Shown in pieces: positions 35,617 to 45,741 of a stretch of 64,000 bases of DNA. A program made the translations under genes and the position numbers. The DNA comes from Bacteroidota bacterium (lineage in GTDB: Bacteria > Bacteroidota > Bacteroidia > 2-12-FULL-35-15). The DNA lies in assembly GCA_025963725.1 (NCBI GenBank), contig JAOQAE010000006.1, positions 124,001 to 188,000 of the forward strand, in the 5' to 3' direction. Within the stretch, counting starts at the first letter, position 1, and every line of letters starts with the position of its first letter. The notes under the pieces were generated by a model that was not told where the DNA came from, ran no database searches, and saw nothing but the letters and a program-made list of their open reading frames with translations.

Positions 35617-37029
35617 TCATTTTTCCAATAGTTTATTTTTTATCGGCTCCACCAATGTGTCGATGTCGCCGGCGCCCATCGTGAGCAATACCTCCACTCC
35701 CATTTTTGAGATCTCCTCCACAAGGTCTTTTTTCTGGCAGATCATCCTCTTCGCATTTTTCATCTTGTCCAGCAGCATCTGTGAATTCACGCCATCGATG
35801 GGCAGCTCACGCGCCGGGTATATTTCCAGCAGGATGCATGTATCGAGCAGGTCGAGGCTTGCTGCGAAGTCGTCGGCGAAATCACGCGTACGGCTGAACA
35901 GGTGCGGCTGAAAAACACCTGTGATCTTCTTCCCCGGGTACATCTCCCTTGCCGAGCTGATCGTTGCTTTCAGCTCTTCGGGGTGATGCGCGTAATCATC
36001 GATATATACAAGCTGCTCCGTTTTTACCTGGTAATCGAAACGGCGCTTCACTCCGCCGAATGTGCGCAGCGCTTCCTTGATGTACACTTCCGAAATGTGC
36101 AGCTCGCAGGCAATTGCCGTAGCGGCAATGGAATTTTCCACGTTGTGCTTTCCGGGAAGGCCCATTGTGCAATTCTGCATCAGCCCTTTCGGAGTGTGGA
36201 TGTTGTAATGGTAATAGCCGTCAGCTATGCGGATGTCCGATGCGTAATAATCGGCATACCGGTCATCCACAGAATACGTGATGGGCTGCTTTTCTGAATT
36301 GATCTTTTCCGCAATGCTTTTCTTTACGATCAGCTTTCCTTCCACAAGGTTGGCAAACATGGAAAACGATTCTTCGACCTGGCCTTTATCACCGTAGATA
36401 TCGAGGTGGTCGGCATCCACAGATGTGATGACCGCGATCTCGGGATGCAGGGTTAGGAATGAGCGGTCGTACTCGTCGGCTTCAACGACAATGAGCGACC
36501 TCACCCCAGCCCTCTCCAAAGGAGAGGGAGCACTGAGATCCTTGCTCAACAGCAGGTTTGTTTTGTAATTCTGCGTGATGCCGCCAAGGAATGCGGAAGG
36601 ATCAAGTCCCGCCGTTTTCAGGATATGCGCTACCAGCGATGATGTTGTTGTTTTACCATGTGTTCCGGCCACAGCGATCGTACGTGCAGATTCAGTGATC
36701 AACCCTAATACCTCAGCCCTTTTTTTAATGTTAAACCCATTACTATTAAAAAAAACGTATTCGCTGTGGCTTTTTGGAACAGCAGGTGTATAGACTATTA
36801 AGATGTGAGATCTGAGATCTGAGATCTCAGATTTAAAACCTTCGGGGATCAGATCGATATTGTCTTCAAAATGAATGCTGATGCCTTCCGCGATCAGCTC
36901 ATCCGTAAGCTTTGTTGGTGTTTTATCATAACCGCTCACCTGCTTTCCCATGGCGTGGAAATAGCGCGCGAGCGCACTCATGCCGATGCCGCCGATACCA
37001 AGGAAATAGATGTGTGTTATGTCTTTCAT
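35617..37029 (-). CDS. murC: UDP-N-acetylmuramate--L-alanine ligase MurC, with two in-frame insertions
   Basis: The enzyme adds L-Ala to UDP-MurNAc in peptidoglycan synthesis. It has the N-terminal IYFLGIGGIGMSALA loop and the ATP motif AGTHGKTTTS. The ATG at 37029 gives 470 residues and the usual start MKDITHIYFLGIGG; the frame upstream is only a repeat element. Two short segments are not part of the normal enzyme: SEISDLRSH (67-75), encoded by a GAGATCT-type repeat, and APSPLERAGVRS (167-178), encoded by a palindromic element just before VVEADEYDRS. Both keep the frame and avoid stops, so the enzyme is probably still made. The start also lies directly against another copy of the palindromic element. 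Confidence 0.95.
   Translation of the reverse strand: MKDITHIYFLGIGGIGMSALARYFHAMGKQVSGYDKTPTKLTDELIAEGISIHFEDNIDLIPEGFKSEISDLRSHILIVYTPAVPKSHSEYVFFNSNGFNIKKRAEVLGLITESARTIAVAGTHGKTTTSSLVAHILKTAGLDPSAFLGGITQNYKTNLLLSKDLSAPSPLERAGVRSLIVVEADEYDRSFLTLHPEIAVITSVDADHLDIYGDKGQVEESFSMFANLVEGKLIVKKSIAEKINSEKQPITYSVDDRYADYYASDIRIADGYYHYNIHTPKGLMQNCTMGLPGKHNVENSIAATAIACELHISEVYIKEALRTFGGVKRRFDYQVKTEQLVYIDDYAHHPEELKATISSAREMYPGKKITGVFQPHLFSRTRDFADDFAASLDLLDTCILLEIYPARELPIDGVNSQMLLDKMKNAKRMICQKKDLVEEISKMGVEVLLTMGAGDIDTLVEPIKNKLLEK
36496..36535 (-). repeat. Palindromic element in frame within murC
   Basis: Core CTCTCCAAAGGAGAG, with flanks GACCTCACCCCAGC and GGAGC. Read on the minus strand it encodes APSPLERAGVRS. 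It shares most bases with the murD copy (40798-40836). Confidence 0.85.
36803..36834. repeat. GAGATCT tandem repeat in murC
   Basis: Repeated GAGATCT units, partly palindromic (TGAGATCTGAGATCTCAGAT). It encodes the SEISDLRSH insertion, which standard MurC proteins lack. Confidence 0.75.
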
Positions 37030-37030
37030 T

Positions 37031-37077
37031 TTGACCTCAGCCCTTCGTCCCCTCTCCAAAGGAGAGGGGGCAGGGCT
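37031..37077. repeat. Palindromic element in the murG-murC gap
   Basis: Core CCTCTCCAAAGGAGAGG flanked by TTGACCTCAGCCC and GGGCAGGGCT. It ends two bases from the murC start codon. Confidence 0.8.
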
Positions 37078-37089
37078 TATTTGTATTGG

Positions 37090-38205
37090 TTATTTATTAC
37101 TTTTATTGTTGATCAAACTGATCACTTCATTCGCTATAACGATAGCAGAATCGGGCAAAGCGAGCCTTGCGATGTTCTCCGACAATTTAAAGCAGGCTTC
37201 TTCATCCTTCACCAGTTTCACCGCCTGCTCCTTCAGCTTCTCTTTTGCTTCGCTGTCCTTTATGATGATCGCTGCATTATAGGTGACCAGCGCCATCGCA
37301 TTTTTTGTCTGGTGATCTTCCGCAACATTCGGAGATGGAATTAAGATCGTTGGTTTTTTAACGAGGCATAATTCGGAGACAGAGCTTGCTCCTGCACGCG
37401 AGATCACTACATCCGCAACAGCGTACGCGAGGTCCATCTTCTGGATGAAATCAAATGCCTTCATGCCGTTGTCTTCGTATTTCGCAACCGCCTGCTTTGC
37501 TGTATCCGCATATCCTTTGCCTGTTTGCCAGATGAGCTGGATGTTATTTTTTGCGAATTCTTCGAGGCACAGAGAAATACTTTCGTTGATGGTTCGGGCA
37601 CCGAGGCTTCCGCCGATCACGAGAATGGTTCTCTTATTTCCATCAATCCCGAACAGCTCCAGCCCTCTTTCCCTTTTACCTTCCAGGTTAAGAATATCCT
37701 GCCGTACAGGATTCCCGGTAAGGATGATCTTTTCTTTCGGAAAGAATTTTTCCATACCGGCATACGCCACGCAAACACGGTCTACCTTCTTTGAAAGAAG
37801 CTTATTTGTAATTCCCGCGTAGGAATTTTGTTCCTGGATCAGCGTTGGAATTCCGTGCCTTGCCGCCACCTGCAGCATCGGGCCGCTTGCAAAGCCGCCT
37901 GTTCCGATCACCGCATCGGGTTTAAACGATCTTAATATTTTTTTCGCTTTGCGAAGGCTGCTGAGCACCTTAAACGGAAATGCAAGATTGGATAAGGTAA
38001 GCTTCCTCTGGAAACCCGAGATCCACAAGCCTTCTATCTTATAGCCGGCAGCAGGCACCTTTTCCATTTCCATTTTGCCTTCGGCACCTACAAATAAAAA
38101 TTCGGTATCAGGCCTTAATGCTTTAATAGCGTTGGCAATAGCGAGGGCCGGGAAGATATGTCCGCCCGTGCCTCCTCCGCTCACTATGATCCTAAGCTGC
38201 TGCAA
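37090..38205 (-). CDS. murG: UDP-GlcNAc--undecaprenyl-MurNAc-pentapeptide GlcNAc transferase MurG
   Basis: A 371-residue GT28 glycosyltransferase that makes lipid II at the inner face of the membrane. It has the glycine-rich N-terminal [19 protein letters not shown], the middle [14 protein letters not shown], and the donor-binding region [24 protein letters not shown]. The start is taken as the TTG at 38205, because AGGAGG lies five bases upstream; the frame extends further but is then inside ftsW. On this reading murG overlaps the end of ftsW by 14 bases. An element copy lies between it and murC. Confidence 0.95.
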   Translation of the reverse strand: MQQLRIIVSGGGTGGHIFPALAIANAIKALRPDTEFLFVGAEGKMEMEKVPAAGYKIEGLWISGFQRKLTLSNLAFPFKVLSSLRKAKKILRSFKPDAVIGTGGFASGPMLQVAARHGIPTLIQEQNSYAGITNKLLSKKVDRVCVAYAGMEKFFPKEKIILTGNPVRQDILNLEGKRERGLELFGIDGNKRTILVIGGSLGARTINESISLCLEEFAKNNIQLIWQTGKGYADTAKQAVAKYEDNGMKAFDFIQKMDLAYAVADVVISRAGASSVSELCLVKKPTILIPSPNVAEDHQTKNAMALVTYNAAIIIKDSEAKEKLKEQAVKLVKDEEACFKLSENIARLALPDSAIVIANEVISLINNKSNK

Positions 38206-39343
38206 CAGAACCTCCTTCCCCGCCGGCTTCCGACTCACGGCTGACACTTAAAATAATTCCGATCGCAATGCTGGTGAACCAGATGGATGTTCCACCCATG
38301 CTGACAAGCGGAAGCGGCTGTCCGGTAACCGGGAATAAATTCACGGCGACGGCCATGTTGATCATCGCCTGGAACACAAGGCTGAATGTAAGCCCGACTG
38401 CAAGAATACTTCCAAACGCTTTCTCACTTTTATTCGCAATGCGGATGCCCCGGAAGAGCAGCACGATGTACAGGAACACGATGACGACTGCCGTCATCAA
38501 TCCCCACTCCTCGATTACGATCGCGTAAATAAAATCGGAAGATGCCTGCGGAAGAAAGTTCCGCTGAATGCTGTTCCCTGGCCCTTTGCCCATCACACCG
38601 CCGGTGGCGATGGCGATCTTCGCCTGCTCCGCCTGGAAGTTACTTTCACTGTCGCCGTTTTGAAAATTCTCTAACCTTGCCTTCCAGGTGGGCCCGCGGG
38701 GGATCACATCGGGGAAGTTCCAGATCAGCGCAAGCAGCAATGTAATAAATACTAACCCCGAACCGATCAGCAGCCACAGGTGCTTTGCATTCATCCTGCC
38801 CACGAACATCAGCACAAGACAGTTCAGGAACAGCAGCGCCGCAGTTGAAAAGTTAGCCGGCAGGATCAATGCACAAATGATAGCTACGGGAATGATGATG
38901 GGAAGAAATGCCTGCTTAAAATCCTTGATCACATCCTGCTTGATGGACAACATCCGCGCAACGTAGGTGATCAGGGCAAGCTTGGCAAAATCGGAGGTCT
39001 GGAAGGTAAGCGAAGTACCCGGAATTGCCAGCCAGCGGCTTGCTTCACCGGCGCTCACTCCTTTCAGCAAGGTGTACAGCAGCAATGGCGCTGCGAGGAA
39101 AATAGCGATCTGGGAGATGCGTGAAAAATATGAATATTTAACTTTATGAATGAGGTACATCAGGAAGATCCCGGAACCAACAATGAAGATATGCTTGATG
39201 AGGTACGAAGCGGTATCACCATTCTTATACCTGTAAGCAAGCGCCACCACGGAGCTGTAAACAACGAGCACCGAGAGGAGGGAAAGCAGGAGCACTACTG
39301 TCCAGATCACCTTATCGCCTTTTATATACTTTAACAGGTTCAT
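38192..39343 (-). CDS. ftsW: Lipid II polymerase FtsW
   Basis: A 383-residue SEDS-family membrane protein with about ten membrane helices. Landmarks are [42 protein letters not shown] and the closing [25 protein letters not shown]. It polymerises lipid II into septal peptidoglycan together with a class B PBP, here the FtsI-like gene of the same cluster. It lies between murD and murG; the last codons carry the murG ribosome-binding site. A 120-base gap separates it from murD. Confidence 0.97.
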   Translation of the reverse strand: MNLLKYIKGDKVIWTVVLLLSLLSVLVVYSSVVALAYRYKNGDTASYLIKHIFIVGSGIFLMYLIHKVKYSYFSRISQIAIFLAAPLLLYTLLKGVSAGEASRWLAIPGTSLTFQTSDFAKLALITYVARMLSIKQDVIKDFKQAFLPIIIPVAIICALILPANFSTAALLFLNCLVLMFVGRMNAKHLWLLIGSGLVFITLLLALIWNFPDVIPRGPTWKARLENFQNGDSESNFQAEQAKIAIATGGVMGKGPGNSIQRNFLPQASSDFIYAIVIEEWGLMTAVVIVFLYIVLLFRGIRIANKSEKAFGSILAVGLTFSLVFQAMINMAVAVNLFPVTGQPLPLVSMGGTSIWFTSIAIGIILSVSRESEAGGEGGSVAAA

Positions 39344-39463
39344 TCTTTATCCTCTTACTTTATATCGCTTTGAATTTATTTTCTCAGCTTAACAATCAAA
39401 CGTTTTAACCGCCGGCAAACAGGAAAGGACAACACAACCCTCTCCTGTACCCGCAACTACGCT

Positions 39464-40864
39464 TTACAATGCACGAACAGCTTGCTTGAACTGGGTACCG
39501 CGGTCCTCGTAGTTCTCAAACATATCAAAGCTTGCGCAGGCAGGCGACAACAACACTGTGTCTCCTTTTTTACCAAGCTTGTATGCGTGCGCCACTGCTT
39601 CTTTTGCAGATTTAGCTTCAACGATGGTATCCACCATTTCGCCGAAGGCTTTCATGATCTTCTTATTATCTGTTCCGAGGCAGATGATCGCCTTCACTTT
39701 TTCTTTGATCAGTTCATTCAGCATGGAATAATCGTTGCCCTTATCCACTCCGCCAAGGATCAGGATCACCGGATTGTTCATGCTCTCGAGCGCGTACCAG
39801 GTGGAGTTCACATTGGTTGCTTTCGAGTCATTGATAAATTCGATGCCGTGAACATTTCCCACTACCTCGAGGCGGTGATCGATGTTATGGAAGTCGGAAA
39901 GACTTTCGCGGATCGTCTCTTTCCTGATGTCGACTAATTTTCCTGTAACACCTGCCGCCATAGAGTTGTAGATGTTGTGTTTACCTTGTAATGCGAGTTC
40001 CTGAATTGTCATAAATAAGGGATTTGTGTTGTTTGTGTTGATTATTAGCTGATTGTTGTCTTTTAAATACGCTCCTGTTTCCAGCTCCTTTTTGATCGAA
40101 AAAGGATACTGCCTTGCATTGACCTTCTTTGTCTTCATTGTGCTCATTGTCACTTCATCGTCTATGCAGTAAATGAATGCATCATCCGCTGTCTGGTTCT
40201 GTATGATCCTGAACTTGGAATCGGCATAGTTCTCCAGCTTGTAATCATACCTGTCAAGGTGATCCGGAGTTATGTTCAGCAGCACCGCGATGTCGGCTTT
40301 GAACTCATACATCCCGTCGAGCTGAAAGCTGCTCAGCTCCAGCACATAGTAATCGAAATCATTTTCTGCGACCTGCATCGCAAAGCTTTTTCCTACATTT
40401 CCCCCGAGGCCTACGTTCAGGCCTGCCTTCTTCAGCATGTGATAGGTAAGCAGCGTGGTTGTTGTTTTTCCGTTGCTTCCCGTGATGCAGATCTTTTTCG
40501 CTTTCGTATACCTTCCTGCGAATTCTATCTCCGAGATCACCGGCGTGCCTTTTGCATGCAGCGCTTTTACAAGCTCCGCCTTATCGGGAATGCCGGGGCT
40601 TTTCACCACCTCGTCGGCATTCAGCACCAGCGCTTCCGTATGCTTTTCCTCTTCCCACTCTATACCGTATTTTAAAAGAACTTCCTTGTATTTATCCTTC
40701 AGCTTTCCTTTGTCGGAAAGAAAAACTTCGTATCCGTTTTTTTGCGCAAGCACCGCAGTGCCTACACCGCTCTCTCCTCCACCAAGTATCACGAGGCGTG
40801 ACCTCGCCCCAACCCTCTCCAAAGGAGAGGGAGCATTATCATCGTTATTTGCTTTTACACTCAT
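39464..40864 (-). CDS. murD: UDP-N-acetylmuramoyl-L-alanine--D-glutamate ligase MurD, with element-encoded N-terminus
   Basis: The enzyme adds D-Glu to UDP-MurNAc-L-Ala. It has the N-terminal RLVILGGGESGVGTAVLAQK, the ATP motif ITGSNGKTTTTLL and the FINDSKATNVNSTWYALES region. MurD normally begins a few residues before LVILGGGESG. Here residues 11-22 (APSPLERVGARS) come from a copy of the palindromic element, so the element sits in frame between a short start (MSVKANNDDN) and the Rossmann domain. No other in-frame start exists between the element and LVILGGG, so the extension is probably translated. Confidence 0.95.
   Translation of the reverse strand: MSVKANNDDNAPSPLERVGARSRLVILGGGESGVGTAVLAQKNGYEVFLSDKGKLKDKYKEVLLKYGIEWEEEKHTEALVLNADEVVKSPGIPDKAELVKALHAKGTPVISEIEFAGRYTKAKKICITGSNGKTTTTLLTYHMLKKAGLNVGLGGNVGKSFAMQVAENDFDYYVLELSSFQLDGMYEFKADIAVLLNITPDHLDRYDYKLENYADSKFRIIQNQTADDAFIYCIDDEVTMSTMKTKKVNARQYPFSIKKELETGAYLKDNNQLIINTNNTNPLFMTIQELALQGKHNIYNSMAAGVTGKLVDIRKETIRESLSDFHNIDHRLEVVGNVHGIEFINDSKATNVNSTWYALESMNNPVILILGGVDKGNDYSMLNELIKEKVKAIICLGTDNKKIMKAFGEMVDTIVEAKSAKEAVAHAYKLGKKGDTVLLSPACASFDMFENYEDRGTQFKQAVRAL
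40798..40836 (-). repeat. Palindromic element in frame at the start of murD
   Basis: Core CTCTCCAAAGGAGAG flanked by GACCTCGCCCCAACC and GGAGCAT. It encodes APSPLERVGARS on the minus strand. Confidence 0.85.
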
Positions 40865-40882
40865 TATTCCGGATGATAATTT

Positions 40883-42148
40883 TTATCGTAGCTTCAATGT
40901 GACTATCGTTAATACTGCAAGCATGATCCCGATGATCCAGAAGCGTGAAACGATCTTCGATTCATGCATTCCTGTTTTCTGGTAATGATGGTGCAGGGGC
41001 GCCATTTTGAAAAGCCTGTGCTCGCGCGCATATTCGATCCCGAACTTTTTCTTCATGCGCTTGAAATAAGCCACCTGCAATACCACCGATAAATTCTCCA
41101 CGAGGAACACTCCGCAGAGGATCGGGATCAGCAGTTCCTTACGGATGGCAATGGCGAACACCGCGATGATGCCGCCCAATGCAAGGCTGCCTGTATCGCC
41201 CATGAACACCTGCGCAGGGAACGAATTGTACCAGAGGAAGCCAACGCATGCACCAACGAATGCTGCAATAAAAATTACCAGCTCACCCGAGTTCGGGATG
41301 TACATGATGTTGAGGTAATCGGCAAACACGGTGTTACCGGATACATACGCCAGGATCCCGAGCACCACGCCGATGATCGCGGAAGTGCCGGTTGCAAGCC
41401 CGTCGATCCCATCTGTAATGTTTGCTCCATTCGATACTGCCGTTACGATCAGGATCACAAAAGGAATGAAGATGAGCCAGGCCCATTTTGCATAGCCATC
41501 GCCCATGAACGACAACAGGGAAGAATAATCGAACTCATTGTTCTTTACGAATGGAATGGTGGTCTTCATGGATTTGGTCTGCTCGTTGGAATAAACCGCC
41601 TGGCCTGAGGCCACCATTGTATTGGAATCCTCAACCCCGAATGCCACCTGCCTGCCGGCGAATACTTTTTCCTTGATCACTACGCCGTCGTTGAAATAAA
41701 GCGTGATGCCTACGATAAGCCCGATGCCGATCTGTCCTAGGATCTTGAACTTCCCGTGCAAACCCTGCTTGTCTTTTTTGAATACCTTGATGTAATCATC
41801 GAGAAAGCCGATCGCGCCCAGCCATACGGTTGATACAAGCATGAGGATGATGTACACATTGTGAAGCTTTGCAAACAGTAATGTAGGCAGCACGATCGCG
41901 GAAAGAATGATCAGGCCGCCCATTGTAGGCGTTCCCTTTTTTTCCATCTGTCCCTGCAGGCCGAGGTCGCGCACAGTTTCTCCTACCTGCTTCCTGTGCA
42001 GAAGGCTGATGATGCGCTTCCCGAACACCATCGAGATCAGCAGGGAAACGATAAGCGCCATTGCCGCGCGGAAGGAGATGTACTGGAACACCCCGGCCCC
42101 CGGAAAATTCAATTGCTTGTCTAAAAAGTCGAATAAATAGTAGAACAT
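40883..42148 (-). CDS. mraY: Phospho-MurNAc-pentapeptide transferase MraY
   Basis: A 421-residue polytopic membrane enzyme that makes lipid I. It has the early [13 protein letters not shown], the catalytic-region [25 protein letters not shown] with [17 protein letters not shown], and the [20 protein letters not shown] end. It is longer than E. coli MraY (360) mainly through an insertion (about 165-220, with [20 protein letters not shown]) that is usual in Bacteroidota. Its ATG overlaps the end of murE by one base, so the two are coupled. It lies 18 bases before murD. Confidence 0.97.
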   Translation of the reverse strand: MFYYLFDFLDKQLNFPGAGVFQYISFRAAMALIVSLLISMVFGKRIISLLHRKQVGETVRDLGLQGQMEKKGTPTMGGLIILSAIVLPTLLFAKLHNVYIILMLVSTVWLGAIGFLDDYIKVFKKDKQGLHGKFKILGQIGIGLIVGITLYFNDGVVIKEKVFAGRQVAFGVEDSNTMVASGQAVYSNEQTKSMKTTIPFVKNNEFDYSSLLSFMGDGYAKWAWLIFIPFVILIVTAVSNGANITDGIDGLATGTSAIIGVVLGILAYVSGNTVFADYLNIMYIPNSGELVIFIAAFVGACVGFLWYNSFPAQVFMGDTGSLALGGIIAVFAIAIRKELLIPILCGVFLVENLSVVLQVAYFKRMKKKFGIEYAREHRLFKMAPLHHHYQKTGMHESKIVSRFWIIGIMLAVLTIVTLKLR

Positions 42149-43611
42149 TATTTATCAAATAGTTTTAAATTTTCCTGTAACACCTGCATATCGTCGAATG
42201 GATGCTTTACGCCTTTTATTTCCTGGTATTTCTCATGCCCTTTGCCTGCAACAAGAATAATGTCGCCGGGTTCCGCATAGGAGCATGCTGTTTTGATCGC
42301 CTCTGCCCTGTCGGTCATTGAAATTGTTTTTTTGTGGTTCACACCGTCCACACCTGCCTGCATTTCCTTTATGATCATCTCCGGCTCTTCGCTTCTCGGG
42401 TTATCCGAAGTGAGGATCACCTTGTTGCTCAGGTCGCATGCGATCTTTGCCATCACCGGGCGCTTTACGGCATCCCTGTCGCCGCCGCAGCCCACTACCG
42501 TGATCACCTTTTCATTTCCTGTGCGGATGTCATTGATCGTTTTCAAAACATTCATCAGCGCATCCGGCGTATGCGCATAATCGACAATGCCGATCACGCC
42601 ATTTTCGGTGCGTACATACTGGAAGCGGCCTTCTACCGAATTGAGCGTGCTTAAGGTGGTAAGCACATTTGTTTTTTCTTCCTTCAGCAAGATCGCTGTT
42701 GCATACACGGCGAGCAGGTTATAGGCATTGAAGCTGCCGATCAGCTTGCTCCATACTTCCTGGTTATCGATATTCAGCAGCAGCCCGCTGAACTGATTTT
42801 CCACCACCTTGCATTTAAAGTCGGCCATGGAGCGCAATGAATACGTGCGTTTTGCAGCGCGTGTATTCTGCAGCATGATCTCGCCGTTTGCATCATCCCT
42901 GTTGGTAAGCGCAAATGCATCGCTGCCAAGCGCATCAAAAAAGCGCTTCTTGGCTTTGATGTACTCATCAAATGTTTTATGATAATCGAGGTGGTCGTGC
43001 GTGATGTTTGTAAACACGCCGCCGGCAAAATGGATCCCGGCGATCCGGTTCTGGACAACGGCATGCGAGCTTACTTCCATGAAGCAATGCGTGCATCCCT
43101 TCTCGATCATCTGGCGCAGCAATGCATTCAGCTGGATCGCATCGGGCGTGGTATGTGTTGCAGGGATCACATCATTGTTGATCTGGTTCTTCACTGTCGA
43201 CAACAATCCTGTTTTATACCCAAGCTTTTTGAACAGGTTGAACAGCAGCGTTACCGTTGTGGTTTTTCCATTTGTTCCTGTAACGCCTACCAGCTTTATC
43301 TTTTCAGAAGGGTTGTCGTAAAAATTAGCAGCAACAATTCCTAAGGCGGCTGTGGTATCTTTTACTTTTATATAAGTTGTCTTTTCATTGATCTCTGCAG
43401 GAAATTCCTCGCACAGTACCGCGATGGCGCCTTTTGCAAGCGTGTCGTTAATGTATTTATGTCCGTCGCTCAGCGTTCCCTTTATAGCTACAAAGAGGCT
43501 GTCCTTCTCCACTCTCCGGGAATCGAAGCTGATCGCAGTGATGGCCACATTGGTGGAGCCGGCCACTTCAATGATCCCTGCCTTATAAAGTATGTCCTTT
43601 AATAGCTTCAT
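42148..43611 (-). CDS. murE: UDP-MurNAc-tripeptide synthetase MurE
   Basis: A 487-residue Mur ligase that adds the third amino acid to the stem peptide. It has [16 protein letters not shown], the ATP motif [15 protein letters not shown], and the HTTPDAIQL region. The motif DNPRSEEP is the one that recognises meso-diaminopimelate, so the peptidoglycan should be of the mDAP type. It lies between the PBP gene and mraY; the PBP stop is five bases away. Confidence 0.96.
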   Translation of the reverse strand: MKLLKDILYKAGIIEVAGSTNVAITAISFDSRRVEKDSLFVAIKGTLSDGHKYINDTLAKGAIAVLCEEFPAEINEKTTYIKVKDTTAALGIVAANFYDNPSEKIKLVGVTGTNGKTTTVTLLFNLFKKLGYKTGLLSTVKNQINNDVIPATHTTPDAIQLNALLRQMIEKGCTHCFMEVSSHAVVQNRIAGIHFAGGVFTNITHDHLDYHKTFDEYIKAKKRFFDALGSDAFALTNRDDANGEIMLQNTRAAKRTYSLRSMADFKCKVVENQFSGLLLNIDNQEVWSKLIGSFNAYNLLAVYATAILLKEEKTNVLTTLSTLNSVEGRFQYVRTENGVIGIVDYAHTPDALMNVLKTINDIRTGNEKVITVVGCGGDRDAVKRPVMAKIACDLSNKVILTSDNPRSEEPEMIIKEMQAGVDGVNHKKTISMTDRAEAIKTACSYAEPGDIILVAGKGHEKYQEIKGVKHPFDDMQVLQENLKLFDK

Positions 43612-43616
43612 TCTCT

Positions 43617-45737
43617 TTAGATCAGTTGTAAAATAATTTCGGTCCCCTTTGTAAATGGTTTTCCCGCTTCGATCGACTGTGATGCAACAGCGCCATTGCC
43701 GATGATCTTTACGCGCATGCCTTTATTTTCGAGCAGGTACAATACATCCTGCGCCGTCATGCCGATCAGGTTCGGAACAATTCCCCTCTTCAATGCTTCT
43801 TCCGTATTTTTCGACTGGAGTGAAACCGAAATTGAATCGCCGGAAACGGGGCTTACCCAGTCGGCCTGATCATCTATCTTATTCGTTCTTATCTTCAATG
43901 TTTTCAGGATGGCTTCAAGATCCTCCCTGCTCCCCTGCTTCAGTGACGGCGCCCTCAGCGCATACTGCGGCTGCACTGCGTTGATCTCCTTGTGGATCTC
44001 AAGGCTCGTGGAATACACCTTATCCGCAACATCCTTGAATACCGGCCCGGCTACAGCGCCTCCGTAATAAGCATCACCGCTTGGCGCGCTGATCACCACG
44101 ATGCAGGAATACTTCGGGTTATCTGCCGGGAAATAGCCCACAAAAGAAGCCTGGTAGGTCATTTTGCCATTCACTATTTCCATCTGCGCTGTTCCTGTTT
44201 TTCCCGCGATCTGGTAATTGGAAGCCTTCAGTGCCTGACCGGTTCCGTTCAGCACAACACCTTCCATCATCTTCTTTGCCTTTTCCACCGTTTTCTTAGA
44301 GCAGATGGCTTCGTTAATCACCACGGGAGCATAGGACCTGATCACTTTTCCCCTCTTCTTCACTTCCTTCACGAACATGGGGCGCATCATTTTTCCACCG
44401 TTGGCAACTGCGCTATAAAATGTAAGGATCTGCAAAGGAGTGATCCTTGATTCATAACCGTAGCTGATCCATGGAAGCGAGATCTTGGACCATGTTTTGT
44501 CATCCGTGCTTTTGATGTAGGGAACAGCCTCGCCCGGAAGGTCAATGCCCAAAGGCGCTCCGAGATTCATCTTATACAAGCGGTCAATGTATTTCTGCGG
44601 ATCCTTCGCATAATATCTTGTGATGATCTTTGTAACACCTACATTGGACGACTCCTCAAAGATCTCCTGCACCGTTACCTTGCTTTTTTTCGGATGATGG
44701 GAGTCGCGCACGGGAACATTGCTGTAATAGCAGATCCCGTCACCGATATCAACCACCTCATCGAGCTTCACATCAAAATCCTCCATCACCGCTACCAGTG
44801 AAGGCAGCTTGAAGGTGGATCCCGGAACGGTAGCCTGCGCCACTGCATAATTAAAGTTCTCGAGGTATTGCGAGGTGTCCTTGTTGTTGCGCTTCAGGTT
44901 CGCGATCGCTTTCACCTCACCTGTTTTTATTTCCATCAGGATGAGGCAGCCGTGATCTGCACCATGCAGCCTCAAACAATTCTTCAGCGAATTCTCGGCA
45001 ACATCCTGCACATTGATGTCGATGGTTGTAACGATATCGGAACCGTCTTTCGGATCGATCTCGTTATCGGAGTTGATGGGGCGCCACACACCGCCGGCGA
45101 TCTTCTGCATGGTGCGCTCACCGGTTGTACCCACAAGGATGCTGTCAAAAGCGGCCTCCAGCCCGTATGATTTCCCGGTTCCGTTCTCATTCAGCTTCCC
45201 GATAGTTCGTGCAGCGAGGAACTGGAAGGGGCGCTCCCGCTTGTTGGTTTGCAGGTATACAAAGCCTCCGCGGTTCTTTCCTCTCCTGAGGATCGGGAAC
45301 TTTTTCATCTTCTGCAGATCGGTATAGGACACATTGCGCTGGAGCACCACCCAGCGGTCATGGGCTTTACGCGCCTTCACAAGTTCTTTGCGGTATTGCT
45401 TCCAGGATTTATCATTAAACAGGGTGGCAAGGCACATCGACAATGAATCAACATTCTCATCGAACACTTTTTTTGTGATCGCATCGGTGTTCACATCCAT
45501 GCCGGTTTCAAAATAAGGCAATGATGTGGCGAGCAGGCTGCCATTCACATCGTAAATGTTCCCGCGTACGGCTTCTATTTCGAAAACTTTGGTTGAGAAT
45601 TTTTCTGCCTGCGCCCGCCACTTGTCGCCTTCAGAAAATTGAATAAAGAAAACCCGGGAAATAATAGCGACACCGAAAAGGCATATAATAAAATATATGA
45701 GATATACACGCCACAGTATGTCTTTTCTTTCTTCCAA
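43617..45737 (-). CDS. ftsI: Class B penicillin-binding protein (FtsI/PBP3 type) with PASTA domain
   Basis: A 706-residue septal transpeptidase. It has one N-terminal membrane helix (about 11-29), a dimerisation-type domain, and then the transpeptidase domain with catalytic S307 in GSTFK, SSN at 363-365 and KTG at 513-515. A single PASTA domain ends the protein (about 643-706, RGIVPNLIGMTAQDVLYLLENKG start region). PASTA domains are more usual in Gram-positive PBPs and kinases but are also common in FtsI of Bacteroidota. It works with FtsW. It starts four bases after the ftsL-like gene. Confidence 0.96.
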   Translation of the reverse strand: MEERKDILWRVYLIYFIICLFGVAIISRVFFIQFSEGDKWRAQAEKFSTKVFEIEAVRGNIYDVNGSLLATSLPYFETGMDVNTDAITKKVFDENVDSLSMCLATLFNDKSWKQYRKELVKARKAHDRWVVLQRNVSYTDLQKMKKFPILRRGKNRGGFVYLQTNKRERPFQFLAARTIGKLNENGTGKSYGLEAAFDSILVGTTGERTMQKIAGGVWRPINSDNEIDPKDGSDIVTTIDINVQDVAENSLKNCLRLHGADHGCLILMEIKTGEVKAIANLKRNNKDTSQYLENFNYAVAQATVPGSTFKLPSLVAVMEDFDVKLDEVVDIGDGICYYSNVPVRDSHHPKKSKVTVQEIFEESSNVGVTKIITRYYAKDPQKYIDRLYKMNLGAPLGIDLPGEAVPYIKSTDDKTWSKISLPWISYGYESRITPLQILTFYSAVANGGKMMRPMFVKEVKKRGKVIRSYAPVVINEAICSKKTVEKAKKMMEGVVLNGTGQALKASNYQIAGKTGTAQMEIVNGKMTYQASFVGYFPADNPKYSCIVVISAPSGDAYYGGAVAGPVFKDVADKVYSTSLEIHKEINAVQPQYALRAPSLKQGSREDLEAILKTLKIRTNKIDDQADWVSPVSGDSISVSLQSKNTEEALKRGIVPNLIGMTAQDVLYLLENKGMRVKIIGNGAVASQSIEAGKPFTKGTEIILQLI

Positions 45738-45741
45738 TTCT

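Noticed and set aside
37030-37059. MurC N-terminal extension MERGRRAEVK
   Set aside because: It is read from the palindromic repeat upstream of the gene; the conserved MurC start is the ATG at 37029.
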